Source: Methanobacterium sp.
GTDB taxonomy: Archaea; Methanobacteriota; Methanobacteria; Methanobacteriales; Methanobacteriaceae
Length of the DNA: 20,614 bases
Assembly: GCA_019084405.1 (NCBI GenBank)
Contig: JAHRFX010000085.1
Coordinates: 1 to 20,614 of the forward strand
Direction of reading: 5' to 3'
Program-made: the position numbers and the translations under genes
In this document: piece after piece, positions 7,713 to 16,013 of the stretch
How the letters are laid out: each line of letters begins with the position of its first letter
Position numbering within the stretch: position 1 is the first letter of the stretch
The notes under the pieces: generated by a model
Seen by the model: the letters and a program-made list of their open reading frames with translations, nothing else
What the model was told of the DNA's origin: nothing
The model's database searches: none

Positions 7713-8380
7713 TTAGGGTTTCAGAGATCACCGATGGGTGGGAAACCCTGGTAAAAAAAATAATGGAAGATGGAGTTGAAATAAAGGATGAGAGAGGATC
7801 ACTTACCAGAGAATTATTGAATGTCATGGTCCACATTGAAAAGCCACTGGGAAAGACCCCTTCTGATAATTTCTATCTAAGCAAACTGCAGGATAAATTA
7901 GCTGGCATTAAGAATATCAGGGTACCTGAAGGCTATTTCTGGAGTGGTGAGAAACTGGAGAAGTACTCCCGGCAATTTATAAGTGACGACAAGCAGGGTT
8001 TTATTTACACCTATGGTAATCGATTACGGGCACACTTCGCCGGCATTGACCAAATCCAGGAAGCTATCAATCGCTTGAAAAATTGTAATGAATCTCGAAG
8101 AGCCATTTCAGTTACCTGGGATCCCATCCAGGATACTAAAACAGATGAAGTTCCCTGCATGATACTGGTAGATTTTAAAATTAGGGATAATAAAATTCAA
8201 ACTACCGCCTTGTGGCGTTCCCATGATATTTACGGGGCCTGGTTTCCCAATGCAGTTGGTTTAACCTACCTGGCCCAGTTTGTCGCTGGTGAAGTGGGAT
8301 TATCCCTGGGATCAGTTACCATTCATTCCATCAGTGCGCATATCTATGAAGTTGATTTTAATGAAGCTAGACAAGTTTAG
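7700..8380 (+). CDS. thyA: Archaeal thymidylate synthase (ThyA-type)
   Basis: Methylates dUMP to dTMP. The 226-residue protein is shorter than bacterial ThyA (about 264) but keeps the family's key residues: R133/R134 for phosphate, the nucleophile C153 in VPCM, RSHD (173-176), N184 and H214-x-Y216 (SAHIYEV). The His that normally follows the catalytic Cys is Met154 here. In methanogens the carbon donor is thought to be methylene-tetrahydromethanopterin rather than methylene-tetrahydrofolate, which fits its position between methionine synthase and mch. The ATG at 7700 has GGTGGAGG at 7684-7691 inside the upstream gene, implying coupled translation. Confidence 0.92.
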   Translation: MAELIRVSEITDGWETLVKKIMEDGVEIKDERGSLTRELLNVMVHIEKPLGKTPSDNFYLSKLQDKLAGIKNIRVPEGYFWSGEKLEKYSRQFISDDKQGFIYTYGNRLRAHFAGIDQIQEAINRLKNCNESRRAISVTWDPIQDTKTDEVPCMILVDFKIRDNKIQTTALWRSHDIYGAWFPNAVGLTYLAQFVAGEVGLSLGSVTIHSISAHIYEVDFNEARQV

Positions 8381-8433
8381 TTCATTTTTATTAGATAATT
8401 TCATTTAAAAAAAAAATTTATTGAGGTGAATTT

Positions 8434-9396
<963 letters not shown>

Positions 9397-9399
9397 TGT

Positions 9400-9433
9400 G
9401 ATGAATTTTAAAAAAAATTCATCCTTTTTTTTT
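9400..9433 (+). terminator. Intrinsic terminator of mch
   Basis: GATGAATTTT (9400-9409) pairs perfectly with AAAATTCATC (9414-9423) around a 4-nt A loop, followed by C and a run of nine T (9425-9433). It begins three bases after the mch stop codon. Confidence 0.8.
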
Positions 9434-9542
9434 AATGCTTTCAGGTCCTCTCTTTTTTTAGCAGATTTTTAATTACAGGGAATATAATAATTTTTAGATT
9501 AATAATCCTGCCAATTAAAAAAATTAATAATTACCTAACCTG

Positions 9543-9575
9543 AAAAAAAATTAAGGGACTAATAATTTTTAGCCC
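9543..9575 (-). terminator. Terminator of the GxG-repeat lipoprotein gene, overlapping its stop codon
   Basis: On the minus strand GGGCTA pairs with TAGTCCC (one bulged base) around an A/T loop, then TTAA and a run of eight T (A8 at 9543-9550 on the plus strand). The stop codon TAA at 9571-9569 overlaps the left arm. Convergent with the mch terminator. Confidence 0.65.
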
Positions 9576-10285
9576 GTCTTTTTAGCTATGGTTCCTGCAC
9601 CACTTATTTGCTGGTCCAATTCAGGATTTCCAATATATTCTACTTTTCCAGTTCCACTTATAACTGCTTTTAAGAATTCAGAAACAGCTATTATGACATT
9701 TCCTGCACCATTTATATTTAGCTCCGCAGTCAGGCTTTGTAGATCTTCAGCCTGGTAGTCTCCAGCACCATTTATGGTTATTTTTTGGCTATCGGTGCTT
9801 CCACTTAAAATTATCTGCCCTGCTCCGGAAATATTGCTCACCAATTCATTAACCGTTAAATTTTTTAGATCCGCCTTCCCGGCACCTTCAATGTTGATAT
9901 TCAATCTATCCGTGTTTAAGGGGCCGGACTCTACTTTTCCGGTTCCCTGGATCTCCACCGAACTGATATCTTTAAGGGTGAGATAAATTTTAATTTCTTC
10001 GGTGGGAGCCGGCATTCCGGTATCGTAGCTAATCTCCAGTTTATTGTTATTAACCTTGGTTTTTATAAAAGGCAATACATTATCATCGGCTTCTATTATA
10101 AGGGACTCTTCATTTCCTTGAGTAATTATCAAGGTTCCTATTCCACTTAAAGAAACTTCTGAAAATCCATTAACGTTTCGGGTTTCATTAATCACATTCC
10201 CGGAACCTACACCTCCCAATCCTGTGCAACCACCAACAATTATCACAGCACATAAGATGAGAACCACACTCATATACTTTTTCAT
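9569..10285 (-). CDS. DUF2807-type lipoprotein with 20-residue GxG repeats
   Basis: A 238-residue secreted protein. Residues 1-20 form a lipoprotein signal, with charged MKKY, a hydrophobic core and the lipobox VGGC with Cys20. The rest resembles DUF2807 (putative auto-transporter adhesin head, GIN domain), expected to form a beta-helix. GxG turns occur at 48, 114, 134, 154, 173, 193, 211 and 229, a spacing of 18-20 residues over the last seven. Function is unknown; surface attachment or envelope sensing are guesses. The frame stays open 29 codons upstream, but GGAGGT (ACCTCC at 10291-10296 on the plus strand) and the signal peptide fix the ATG at 10285. Divergent from the DUF362 gene. Confidence 0.85.
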   Translation of the reverse strand: MKKYMSVVLILCAVIIVGGCTGLGGVGSGNVINETRNVNGFSEVSLSGIGTLIITQGNEESLIIEADDNVLPFIKTKVNNNKLEISYDTGMPAPTEEIKIYLTLKDISSVEIQGTGKVESGPLNTDRLNINIEGAGKADLKNLTVNELVSNISGAGQIILSGSTDSQKITINGAGDYQAEDLQSLTAELNINGAGNVIIAVSEFLKAVISGTGKVEYIGNPELDQQISGAGTIAKKTG

Positions 10286-10436
10286 GAGCAACCTCCTGAC
10301 AAATTCTTTTATTATATCTATCTTTCCATATTTATTAATTGATTTTAACACTTTTAACTTCTCTAATTTCATTGTTTTGGTGTTAAACCTGTAAAAAAAT
10401 TTTACTAAAAATTAATTAAATAGATTAATTAGTAAC

Positions 10437-10445
10437 TATAAAAAC
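10437..10445 (+). promoter_or_regulatory. Candidate TATA box for the DUF362 gene
   Basis: CTATAAAAA lies about 40 nt upstream of the ATG at 10480, leaving a leader of about 10-15 nt. It is in the divergent spacer with the lipoprotein gene. Confidence 0.45.
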
Positions 10446-10479
10446 AACTCAAGTCACTATCATATCTTAAGGTAATCCC

Positions 10480-11622
10480 ATGGAAAAAACAACAATTTCA
10501 ATAGCAAAATGTAATTCTTACGATTCAAAAGAGCTTCAAGAAGCCTTAAATAAATGTTTAAATCAGTTAGGTGGATTAAAATCTTTTATAAATAAAAAAG
10601 ACACGGTCTTATTAAAACCCAACATGCTCCTGGCTGCTCGACCTGATGAGCAGGTAACCACCCATCCTAATCTGGTGGAATCCCTGGCCAGGATGGTGCT
10701 GGATGAGGAAGCCACCCCTATTCTAGGGGATTGTCCTGGTGGTTCCTTTCAGGATATAGAAAAATTCTGGAAATCCACGGGATATAGGGATATTAGTAAA
10801 AAATTAGGGATTGAACTGGTAAATTTTGAATCGGCTGGTTCATATATCTGTAAACGATCTGGAAAAAAATATCCTATTTCCCGGGCCGTTTTAGATGCAG
10901 ATGCAATTATCAACCTTCCTAAAATAAAAACTCATAGCCTGACTCTTTTTACCTGTGCTATTAAGAATATGTATGGGACCGTACCGGGATTTACTAAAGC
11001 AGATATTCATAGGAAAAACCCTAAACCCTCAGAATTTGCAGAAAGTGTGGTGGATATATATGCTCTAACCAAACCTACCCTTAACCTGGTGGATGGGGTG
11101 TGGGGAATGGAGGGCCCCGGACCATCTGGGGGAGATCCCCGTAAACTGGGCATGATTCTGGCCAGTACCGATGGCGTGGCTCTGGATACTTATATCTGTT
11201 ACCTGTTAAAAATGCCTGCTCATAAAATTCCTTCCACTCGTATTGCCACAAAACAGGGTTTAGGAGAAGGAAAACTGGAAAATATGGATATTCTGGGATG
11301 GAATCCTCCCCTGGTGGATGACTTTAACTGGCCTTCCCATATTGCCTACTCGGTGGAGATGATTCCTTCCTCTCTGGCCCGGGCCATAATGAAATTCTGG
11401 TGGGCCCGCCCGTCCATTAAATCAGATAAGTGTAAAAATTGCAATATTTGTGTGGATAGCTGTCCGGTACAGGCCATGCGCCCGGGGGTGCTGGTACCGG
11501 AATTCAATTACAGTGAATGTATTAACTGTCTGTGCTGTATGGAGGTTTGCCCCCATAAGGCCTTTTATCAGGATAAAAGCAAGCTCTATAATTTAACTTC
11601 CCGGTTTTCCAGTTCCCAATAA
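10480..11622 (+). CDS. DUF362 protein with C-terminal 2[4Fe-4S] ferredoxin domain
   Basis: A 380-residue cytosolic iron-sulfur protein. Residues 1-300 match the DUF362 family, with LLKPNMLLAARP (44-55), NLPKIKTHSLT (145-155) and CAIKNMYGTVPG (159-170). Residues 314-362 form a bacterial-type ferredoxin domain with two cluster motifs: C318, C321, C324, C328 and C347, C350, C353, C357, each last Cys followed by Pro. Such proteins are common in anaerobic archaea and bacteria and are presumed to be redox proteins, but I know of no firmly assigned reaction. Start at ATG 10480, with only a weak AAGGT site before it. It ends 74 nt before a convergent operon. Confidence 0.88.
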   Translation: MEKTTISIAKCNSYDSKELQEALNKCLNQLGGLKSFINKKDTVLLKPNMLLAARPDEQVTTHPNLVESLARMVLDEEATPILGDCPGGSFQDIEKFWKSTGYRDISKKLGIELVNFESAGSYICKRSGKKYPISRAVLDADAIINLPKIKTHSLTLFTCAIKNMYGTVPGFTKADIHRKNPKPSEFAESVVDIYALTKPTLNLVDGVWGMEGPGPSGGDPRKLGMILASTDGVALDTYICYLLKMPAHKIPSTRIATKQGLGEGKLENMDILGWNPPLVDDFNWPSHIAYSVEMIPSSLARAIMKFWWARPSIKSDKCKNCNICVDSCPVQAMRPGVLVPEFNYSECINCLCCMEVCPHKAFYQDKSKLYNLTSRFSSSQ

Positions 11623-11696
11623 TATTTCCCGCCGGGGATTAATTTAGCAAATATAATTAACTTTGACCTATTTTCTTATTTTAGGTAAAAACATAC

Positions 11697-12222
11697 CTAC
11701 CCTTTTTTGTATTCCTGATATTCTATACCAAATTTTCTTTCCAGGATATATTTTTCTTCAATAAGTGCCTGCAGGAATATGGTTATGGCAATGACAGGAA
11801 TAAGATAAAAACTGTATATTCCGCCCCAAATCAAAAACCAGCCAATTATAAAAATAACACCTGCTACATACTGGGGATGTCGTATAATATTATAAGGTCC
11901 GTCGGTTACCAGCTTACCTGGCTTTACCAGATCAGAACGGGTACTTTTTTTTTTAAAATAGAGCAGGGGATAAATTCTTAAAATCATACTGGCAACTGCC
12001 AGAGGAATACCCAGCAGGTACTGTAAAAAAATATTTTCAATCCGGGGTTGGGGAATAAAAGGGAGTACCAGGACCATACCTCCCAAAAAAAAATATGCCT
12101 GTAAGTATGATCATCAATCTAAAAAACTTTCTCTCTTGTTTTCCTGATTTTATAACCTGCCATGAGGTTAAAATAAAAACAAGAGAAGCCAGAAAACCAT
12201 AGAGGATTACCCATTTTAGCAT
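11697..12222 (-). pseudogene. Isoprenylcysteine carboxyl methyltransferase-like membrane protein, frameshifted in a T9 run
   Basis: Two overlapping frames encode one protein. The N-terminal part (MLKWVILYGF...) reads into ITGIFFFGRYGPG and soon stops. The downstream frame carries the rest, including GPYNIIRHPQY, the SAM-binding signature of the ICMT/PEMT family, at 108-118 of the rebuilt protein. The break is a run of nine T on the minus strand (A9 at 12085-12093). With eight T the frames join as GIFFLGGMVLV and give 174 residues with about five membrane helices. ATG 12222 is preferred over TTG 12228 because GGAAG (CTTCC at 12230-12234) is at the right distance. The lesion may be a true mutation, slippage-corrected expression or a sequencing error. 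Substrate unknown. Confidence 0.78.
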
Positions 12223-12224
12223 TT

Positions 12225-12813
12225 TCAAACTTCCTGTGATTTAATAGTCCGGTTATTATTCATTCTGATGCCTTCCAAAAAGAAGATTAACCAGCTAAAT
12301 GCTATTATGAACATTATTCTTTGCCAAATTCCCATATAATCAACCACCCTGAACATGAGCAGGGATAAAATAATGGCCATCATGGCCACCAGCAATGCTA
12401 TAATTTTTTTCAAATTATTTTCTTCAATAAAAACCGCAGAAAACGCAAATAAGGTGAAGGATACTCCCACCAGACTGGCAAATAGGGAATGCAGGTTATG
12501 TTCCACAACACTGTAGCTGCTATTATCCATCACCGGAGCGTGCTGAAAAATTCCCACCATAAAAAGCCCCACCCCAAAAATAATTAATAAGATACGGTGC
12601 AGAGGATATTTTTTTAAGTGTAATAGTGCTTCTCCTACACAGGCCAGGCCCAAAATAATAAAGGTCATATTCATAATCCCTGCATTAGGGGCATTTTGTG
12701 CTCCTAAATGGCTGGGTGGTGTGAGTTAGTATGGAATAACCATTGAAACTGTAAAATGGTAGAATGAACATTAACAACAACAGGATTATAAAAACAGGTA
12801 GCAACAATCGCAT
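12225..12813 (-). pseudogene. DUF998-like membrane protein, frameshifted near its N-terminus
   Basis: The intact part (to 12674) is a 149-residue membrane protein with several helices and HNLHSLFASLVG, resembling DUF998. The missing N-terminus is found upstream in another frame: from ATG 12813, MRLLLPVFIILLLLMFILPF and then GYSILTHTT, after which the frame runs into a stop. Removing one C from the CCC on the minus strand (GGG at 12714-12716) continues the frame as HTTSHLGAQNAPNAGIMN and gives 195 residues, the usual DUF998 size. Without this, the C-terminal part lacks its first helix. The stop lies just before the methyltransferase start, so the genes form one transcript. True mutation and sequencing error cannot be told apart here. 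Confidence 0.78.
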
Positions 12814-12881
12814 TTTTTCAACCCGCCAGGATCTTAACCGGACGCATGTAAATTTTTTATTATTAAATTACCTGGATGAAC

Positions 12882-13091
12882 CTATTTTTTAATTAAAAGG
12901 TTATAAACCCCGGGAATATGCAATAGCACAGATAATATGATTATCAGCCACCCATAAAATTCCCAGTTATAAACTGGCAGGTAAGCCACCAGCAATACAC
13001 CTAGACCTATTCCAAATAAAAATTTGGCAAAAGTAATGGTAAATATTACCCCTGAGCTTTGTTTTTTAAATTTATCAATAAGATTCATCAT
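12882..13091 (-). CDS. Small two-helix membrane protein
   Basis: A 69-residue protein with a short basic N-terminus (MMNLIDKFKKQ) and two hydrophobic helices, roughly residues 16-37 and 44-66, ending LLIKK. Family unknown to me. The frame also opens at TTG 13097, but AGGAGG (CCTCCT at 13101-13106) is only 3 nt from it, whereas ATG 13091 has 9 nt of spacing and is preferred. It is the first gene of a minus-strand set with the DUF998-like and methyltransferase-like genes, from which it is separated by 68 nt. All three products are membrane proteins, which suggests a shared role in the envelope. Confidence 0.75.
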   Translation of the reverse strand: MMNLIDKFKKQSSGVIFTITFAKFLFGIGLGVLLVAYLPVYNWEFYGWLIIILSVLLHIPGVYNLLIKK

Positions 13092-13353
13092 TATCAATAT
13101 CCTCCTGGGGATATACCTGTTACCTAATATGGGAGTGGTAGTTAATCAAAGTTGAGGATATTTAATGATTTTTTATTATGGCCAGTGGGGACTCGTCTGT
13201 AGCATTAAGTACTTGAAATATTATTTTGCATCCTTTTTTTTTTGATTTTGCATAAAATATAAAATTTCAAAATAACAGATAATTTGTCTAACTAACCATA
13301 TGAAAATCTTATTCAAGATTACTATGGTTAAAATCATCAGGGGGACTTATCTT
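13092..13353. other. Divergent promoter region, with TATA box for the YjbQ gene near 13253-13265
   Basis: No gene is seen. On the plus strand TAAAATATAAAA (13253-13264) is the best TATA candidate for the YjbQ-family gene; a start near 13285 would precede its ATG at 13354. On the minus strand CATTAAATATCC near 13160-13171 could serve the small membrane-protein operon. A run of ten T lies at 13234-13243. Confidence 0.4.
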
Positions 13354-13764
13354 ATGCAAGTATTTAGTAAAAGTTTAGATATAAATACATCTAAAAGAGT
13401 GGAAATGGTAGATATTACTGAAGATGTAGAAAAAATATTAAAGACAGTATCACTAAGCCATGGAATTATCAATATTTTTTCCAGACACTCCACTTCAGCC
13501 ATCATAATCAATGAACATGAGACCAATTTACTCCAGGACCTGGAAGATACCCTGGAAGCACTGGTCCCGGAAAACGAAGGATATGGTCATAATACCATTG
13601 ATAACAATGCTGATGCTCATGTTAGGGCTATATTACTGGGAAGCAGCCAATCCCTACCATTTGAAAATGTTAAACTGGATCTGGGTACCTGGCAGAGTTT
13701 ATTTTTTGTAGAGTTGGATGGCCCACGGGCCCGTAAAATAAAAATAACTATTATGGGGGACTAG
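13354..13764 (+). CDS. YjbQ family protein (UPF0047)
   Basis: A 136-residue protein of the widespread YjbQ/UPF0047 family, which forms trimers; the E. coli member has weak secondary thiamine-phosphate synthase activity, and the true role is unresolved. Signature residues are present: SRHSTSAIIINEHE (43-56) with H45, T47, N53 and E54; GHN (78-80); DNNADAH (83-89) with H89; and LGTWQSLFFVELDGPR (110-125). The frame is open to ATG 13300, but the family's N-terminus and GGGGGA upstream support ATG 13354. It stands alone and converges on pheT. Calling it a dedicated thiamine enzyme would go beyond the evidence. Confidence 0.9.
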   Translation: MQVFSKSLDINTSKRVEMVDITEDVEKILKTVSLSHGIINIFSRHSTSAIIINEHETNLLQDLEDTLEALVPENEGYGHNTIDNNADAHVRAILLGSSQSLPFENVKLDLGTWQSLFFVELDGPRARKIKITIMGD

Positions 13765-13826
13765 AAACTTTAATTAAAATTTAAATGTCCTCTGTGATAA
13801 AAAATAAAATATTCATGGAGTTTAAT

Positions 13827-13865
13827 AAAATAACTTAAAAATAAGAAAATAACTTAAAAAATAAG
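13827..13865. repeat. Tandem 19/20-nt repeat between yjbQ-like gene and pheT
   Basis: AAAATAACTTAAAAATAAG (13827-13845) is followed directly by a copy with one extra A (13846-13865). On the minus strand it yields two T-rich blocks immediately after the pheT hairpin, probably part of the terminator. Confidence 0.7.
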
Positions 13866-13887
13866 AATTAGAGTATTAACTCTAATT
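13866..13887 (-). terminator. Perfect hairpin at the pheT stop codon, followed by T-rich tracts
   Basis: AATTAGAGT and ACTCTAATT form a perfect 9-bp stem with a 4-nt loop. On the minus strand the pheT stop codon TAG lies inside the first arm. The T-rich tandem repeat (13827-13865) follows. The site could also end the convergent YjbQ-family transcript. Confidence 0.65.
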
Positions 13888-15537
13888 ATCAAATACTAAT
13901 TCAAAACCCACCACAGGATATTCCAGCTGGAAATTGATTATTACTTCCGGGCCTAATTCTCCAAAAAATCCACTTATCTGGGTGGATTCATCCAAAATAG
14001 CTTTTACTCCTGCACAACGTCCCTTAATAAATGAAGGATTATCCAGTGGTTCTATTTCCATTTCATATCCTAAACTTTCCAAAAAAACCGCTACTGTGGA
14101 TTTTATTTCAGTAAAATTTGCATGGGAATGGGTAACCACAGCTGCTATTTTCTTAAGAACCTTAGTTTGTGTTTCCTGGTCTGGATCAAGGTATATCACA
14201 TCTCCCACTTCAAATATTTTTTGAGGCAGGTCTTCATGTTTATTATCCTCTAAAAATTCCATTAAACCATTAAGGAGACTCTTACGTATCATGGTCCTAT
14301 CCATGGATATGGGCTGAGCGACTTCCACCCTTCCGTCCTCTTCCTGTTTCATATAGTGGTAATGTCTTTTTTCATTAGTGAGCATGAGACTCATTACTTC
14401 CTGATAACCCAGGCCAACCATTATATCCCTCAGGAGGTTATCTACTTTATACCACTGATTTTCCCGGGCAATAGTTGCTATACCTGGTAAATAAGATTCT
14501 ATATTGTTAAAACAATAACTAACGGCGATGTTTTCAATCAGGTCTACTTCATGCAATATATCCACCCGGTAAGCGGGAATAATGACCTTTAATTTTTCCG
14601 GTGAAATTATCTCAGTATCCATCCGGGATCGACCCAGTAACTCTTCCATATCCTGCAGATTTAAATCCAGTCCCGTAATCTCCTGGGCTTTTTTTAGATG
14701 CACTACCTTTTCTTTTGGTTCAAGATCCGGCGTAACCATGGTTTTATCTGGATAAACTACCTCCAAACTTTTAATATTACCTCCTGTTTCTCCCAGTGAA
14801 GTTACAATTATATTCAGTGCCTGGTTAACTGCCTTTAAATCAGTTCCAGTAACATCGATTAAAACATTCCGGGTATGGGTAGTGAGTTTGGTTAATTCCC
14901 CATTAATAATGGGGGGCAGGGAGAGAACCTGATGGTTCTTATCCATTATCAGAGGATATTTTTCAAATCCATTAATCAAAGAAGCGTACTTAACCCCTTT
15001 TTCATGTTCCTGCAGAATTTCCCGGGGTGTCATTTCATTAATAGAATCCAGGGGTGTAAATGTTATGGAATCTGGATCTATGGCTTTATAATAGAAAGGT
15101 GCTTCAATCACATCCAGATTGTGTATCCCTATTGCTACTTTTTTACGGTCCCTGCCAATTACCCAGTGCAGGTCTTCCTGGAACTCCATAATTTGTTTTA
15201 ACTTTTTTTCATCCATTTTTATATTTTCCACAATGGCAAAACTGATATAGGGACGGATTTTGGCTAAATTTTCATCTACATATACCTTCATAGATGTTTT
15301 TTTGATAGAATAGGCCGGTAAACCCTTTTCAATCCCTAAAAAACCTTTTAAAGTACGAGCAACACCTTCTACTGATAACTGATCTGGTCTATTAGGAAAG
15401 AATTCTACCTTAACAGTTTCTTCATCAAAGTCTTCAATATCACTCCCTATCATTGGAAGAATTTCAATGAGCTTTTCAGGATCTATATCTACGCCTGAGT
15501 CCTGCAGGTCCTGATATCCAAAGGTTATAACTGGCAT
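13882..15537 (-). CDS. pheT: Phenylalanyl-tRNA synthetase beta subunit
   Basis: Non-catalytic large subunit of the heterotetrameric enzyme that charges tRNA-Phe; it holds the editing (B3/B4) domain and much of the tRNA interface. The 551-residue length and the N-terminal MPVITFGYQDL are typical of the archaeal/eukaryotic type, which lacks the N-terminal OB-fold and C-terminal anticodon-binding domains of bacterial PheT. FFPNRPDQLSVEGVAR is at 46-61. The B5 domain is visible as VVHLKKAQEITGLDL and PAYRVDILHEVDLIENIA around 270-345, followed by the catalytic-like core. The start ATG follows GGAGATGA on the minus strand. pheS is not in the window, so the subunits are encoded apart. It is preceded by a membrane-protein gene 37 nt upstream and probably co-transcribed. 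Confidence 0.97.
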   Translation of the reverse strand: MPVITFGYQDLQDSGVDIDPEKLIEILPMIGSDIEDFDEETVKVEFFPNRPDQLSVEGVARTLKGFLGIEKGLPAYSIKKTSMKVYVDENLAKIRPYISFAIVENIKMDEKKLKQIMEFQEDLHWVIGRDRKKVAIGIHNLDVIEAPFYYKAIDPDSITFTPLDSINEMTPREILQEHEKGVKYASLINGFEKYPLIMDKNHQVLSLPPIINGELTKLTTHTRNVLIDVTGTDLKAVNQALNIIVTSLGETGGNIKSLEVVYPDKTMVTPDLEPKEKVVHLKKAQEITGLDLNLQDMEELLGRSRMDTEIISPEKLKVIIPAYRVDILHEVDLIENIAVSYCFNNIESYLPGIATIARENQWYKVDNLLRDIMVGLGYQEVMSLMLTNEKRHYHYMKQEEDGRVEVAQPISMDRTMIRKSLLNGLMEFLEDNKHEDLPQKIFEVGDVIYLDPDQETQTKVLKKIAAVVTHSHANFTEIKSTVAVFLESLGYEMEIEPLDNPSFIKGRCAGVKAILDESTQISGFFGELGPEVIINFQLEYPVVGFELVFDN

Positions 15538-15574
15538 TATTCATCTCCATATTTTTAAATCTTAAAAAAATTTT

Positions 15575-15931
15575 TTATAATCCTAAAATCATTATAAAGA
15601 ATATTGATTCAACTGTAAAATGTAAAGCCCGGTGATAAATATGGCTTTTATTTACTCCGGAAATTTCATGGTATATATCAACCAGCATATGAATCAAGGC
15701 CCCTAAAAAGCCTATTTCCAGTGATAAAAATACCACAGATAATACAATAAAATGGAAAATTGATTCCAAAAATTCGTGTATTAGCCATAAACCAATGTTT
15801 GAAGAAACTGTTTTTTGTATGAGGCCTGCCAGGAGGACATAGAAATCAAAAAACACATTCCACATTACTCTGGTATGGACTTCATCACTTATGGCCAGAA
15901 CCACAGCTATATAAAACCACATCATTTCCAT
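15575..15931 (-). CDS. Histidine-rich small membrane protein upstream of pheT, function unknown
   Basis: A 118-residue protein with about four membrane helices (by eye 4-22, 26-44, 47-90 as two, and 102-117). Polar residues that could bind metal lie within or beside helices: H19, H52, E56, H60, H81, D85, H88, H100, H104 and E108. The spacing of IHMLVDIYHE and YHRALHFTVE recalls membrane metal-dependent hydrolase-like proteins such as the YdjM/DUF457 group, but the match is too loose for assignment. ATG 15931 is fixed by GGTGA at 15938-15942. It lies 37 nt before pheT on the same strand, so it is likely the first gene of that operon. Confidence 0.8.
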   Translation of the reverse strand: MEMMWFYIAVVLAISDEVHTRVMWNVFFDFYVLLAGLIQKTVSSNIGLWLIHEFLESIFHFIVLSVVFLSLEIGFLGALIHMLVDIYHEISGVNKSHIYHRALHFTVESIFFIMILGL

Positions 15932-15995
15932 TATATTTCACCAGGTCATAATTATTAGCTTAATTTTTTTAATAATATTTTATTCCCTTAATAAT

Positions 15996-16013
15996 CCGGA
16001 TATTAATATCCGG
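15996..16013. promoter_or_regulatory. 18-bp perfect palindrome, candidate operator
   Basis: CCGGATATTAATATCCGG is a perfect dyad with GC-rich ends in A/T-rich DNA. It lies about 11 bp upstream of the presumed TATA box of the minus-strand membrane-protein/pheT operon and about 165 bp upstream of the valS TATA box. It has no T-run after it, so a DNA-binding site for a dimeric regulator is more likely than a terminator. The regulator is unknown. Confidence 0.55.

Noticed and set aside
10286..10372. N-terminal extension of the lipoprotein from 10372
   Set aside because: It would bury the signal peptide; the strong GGAGGT site directly precedes ATG 10285.
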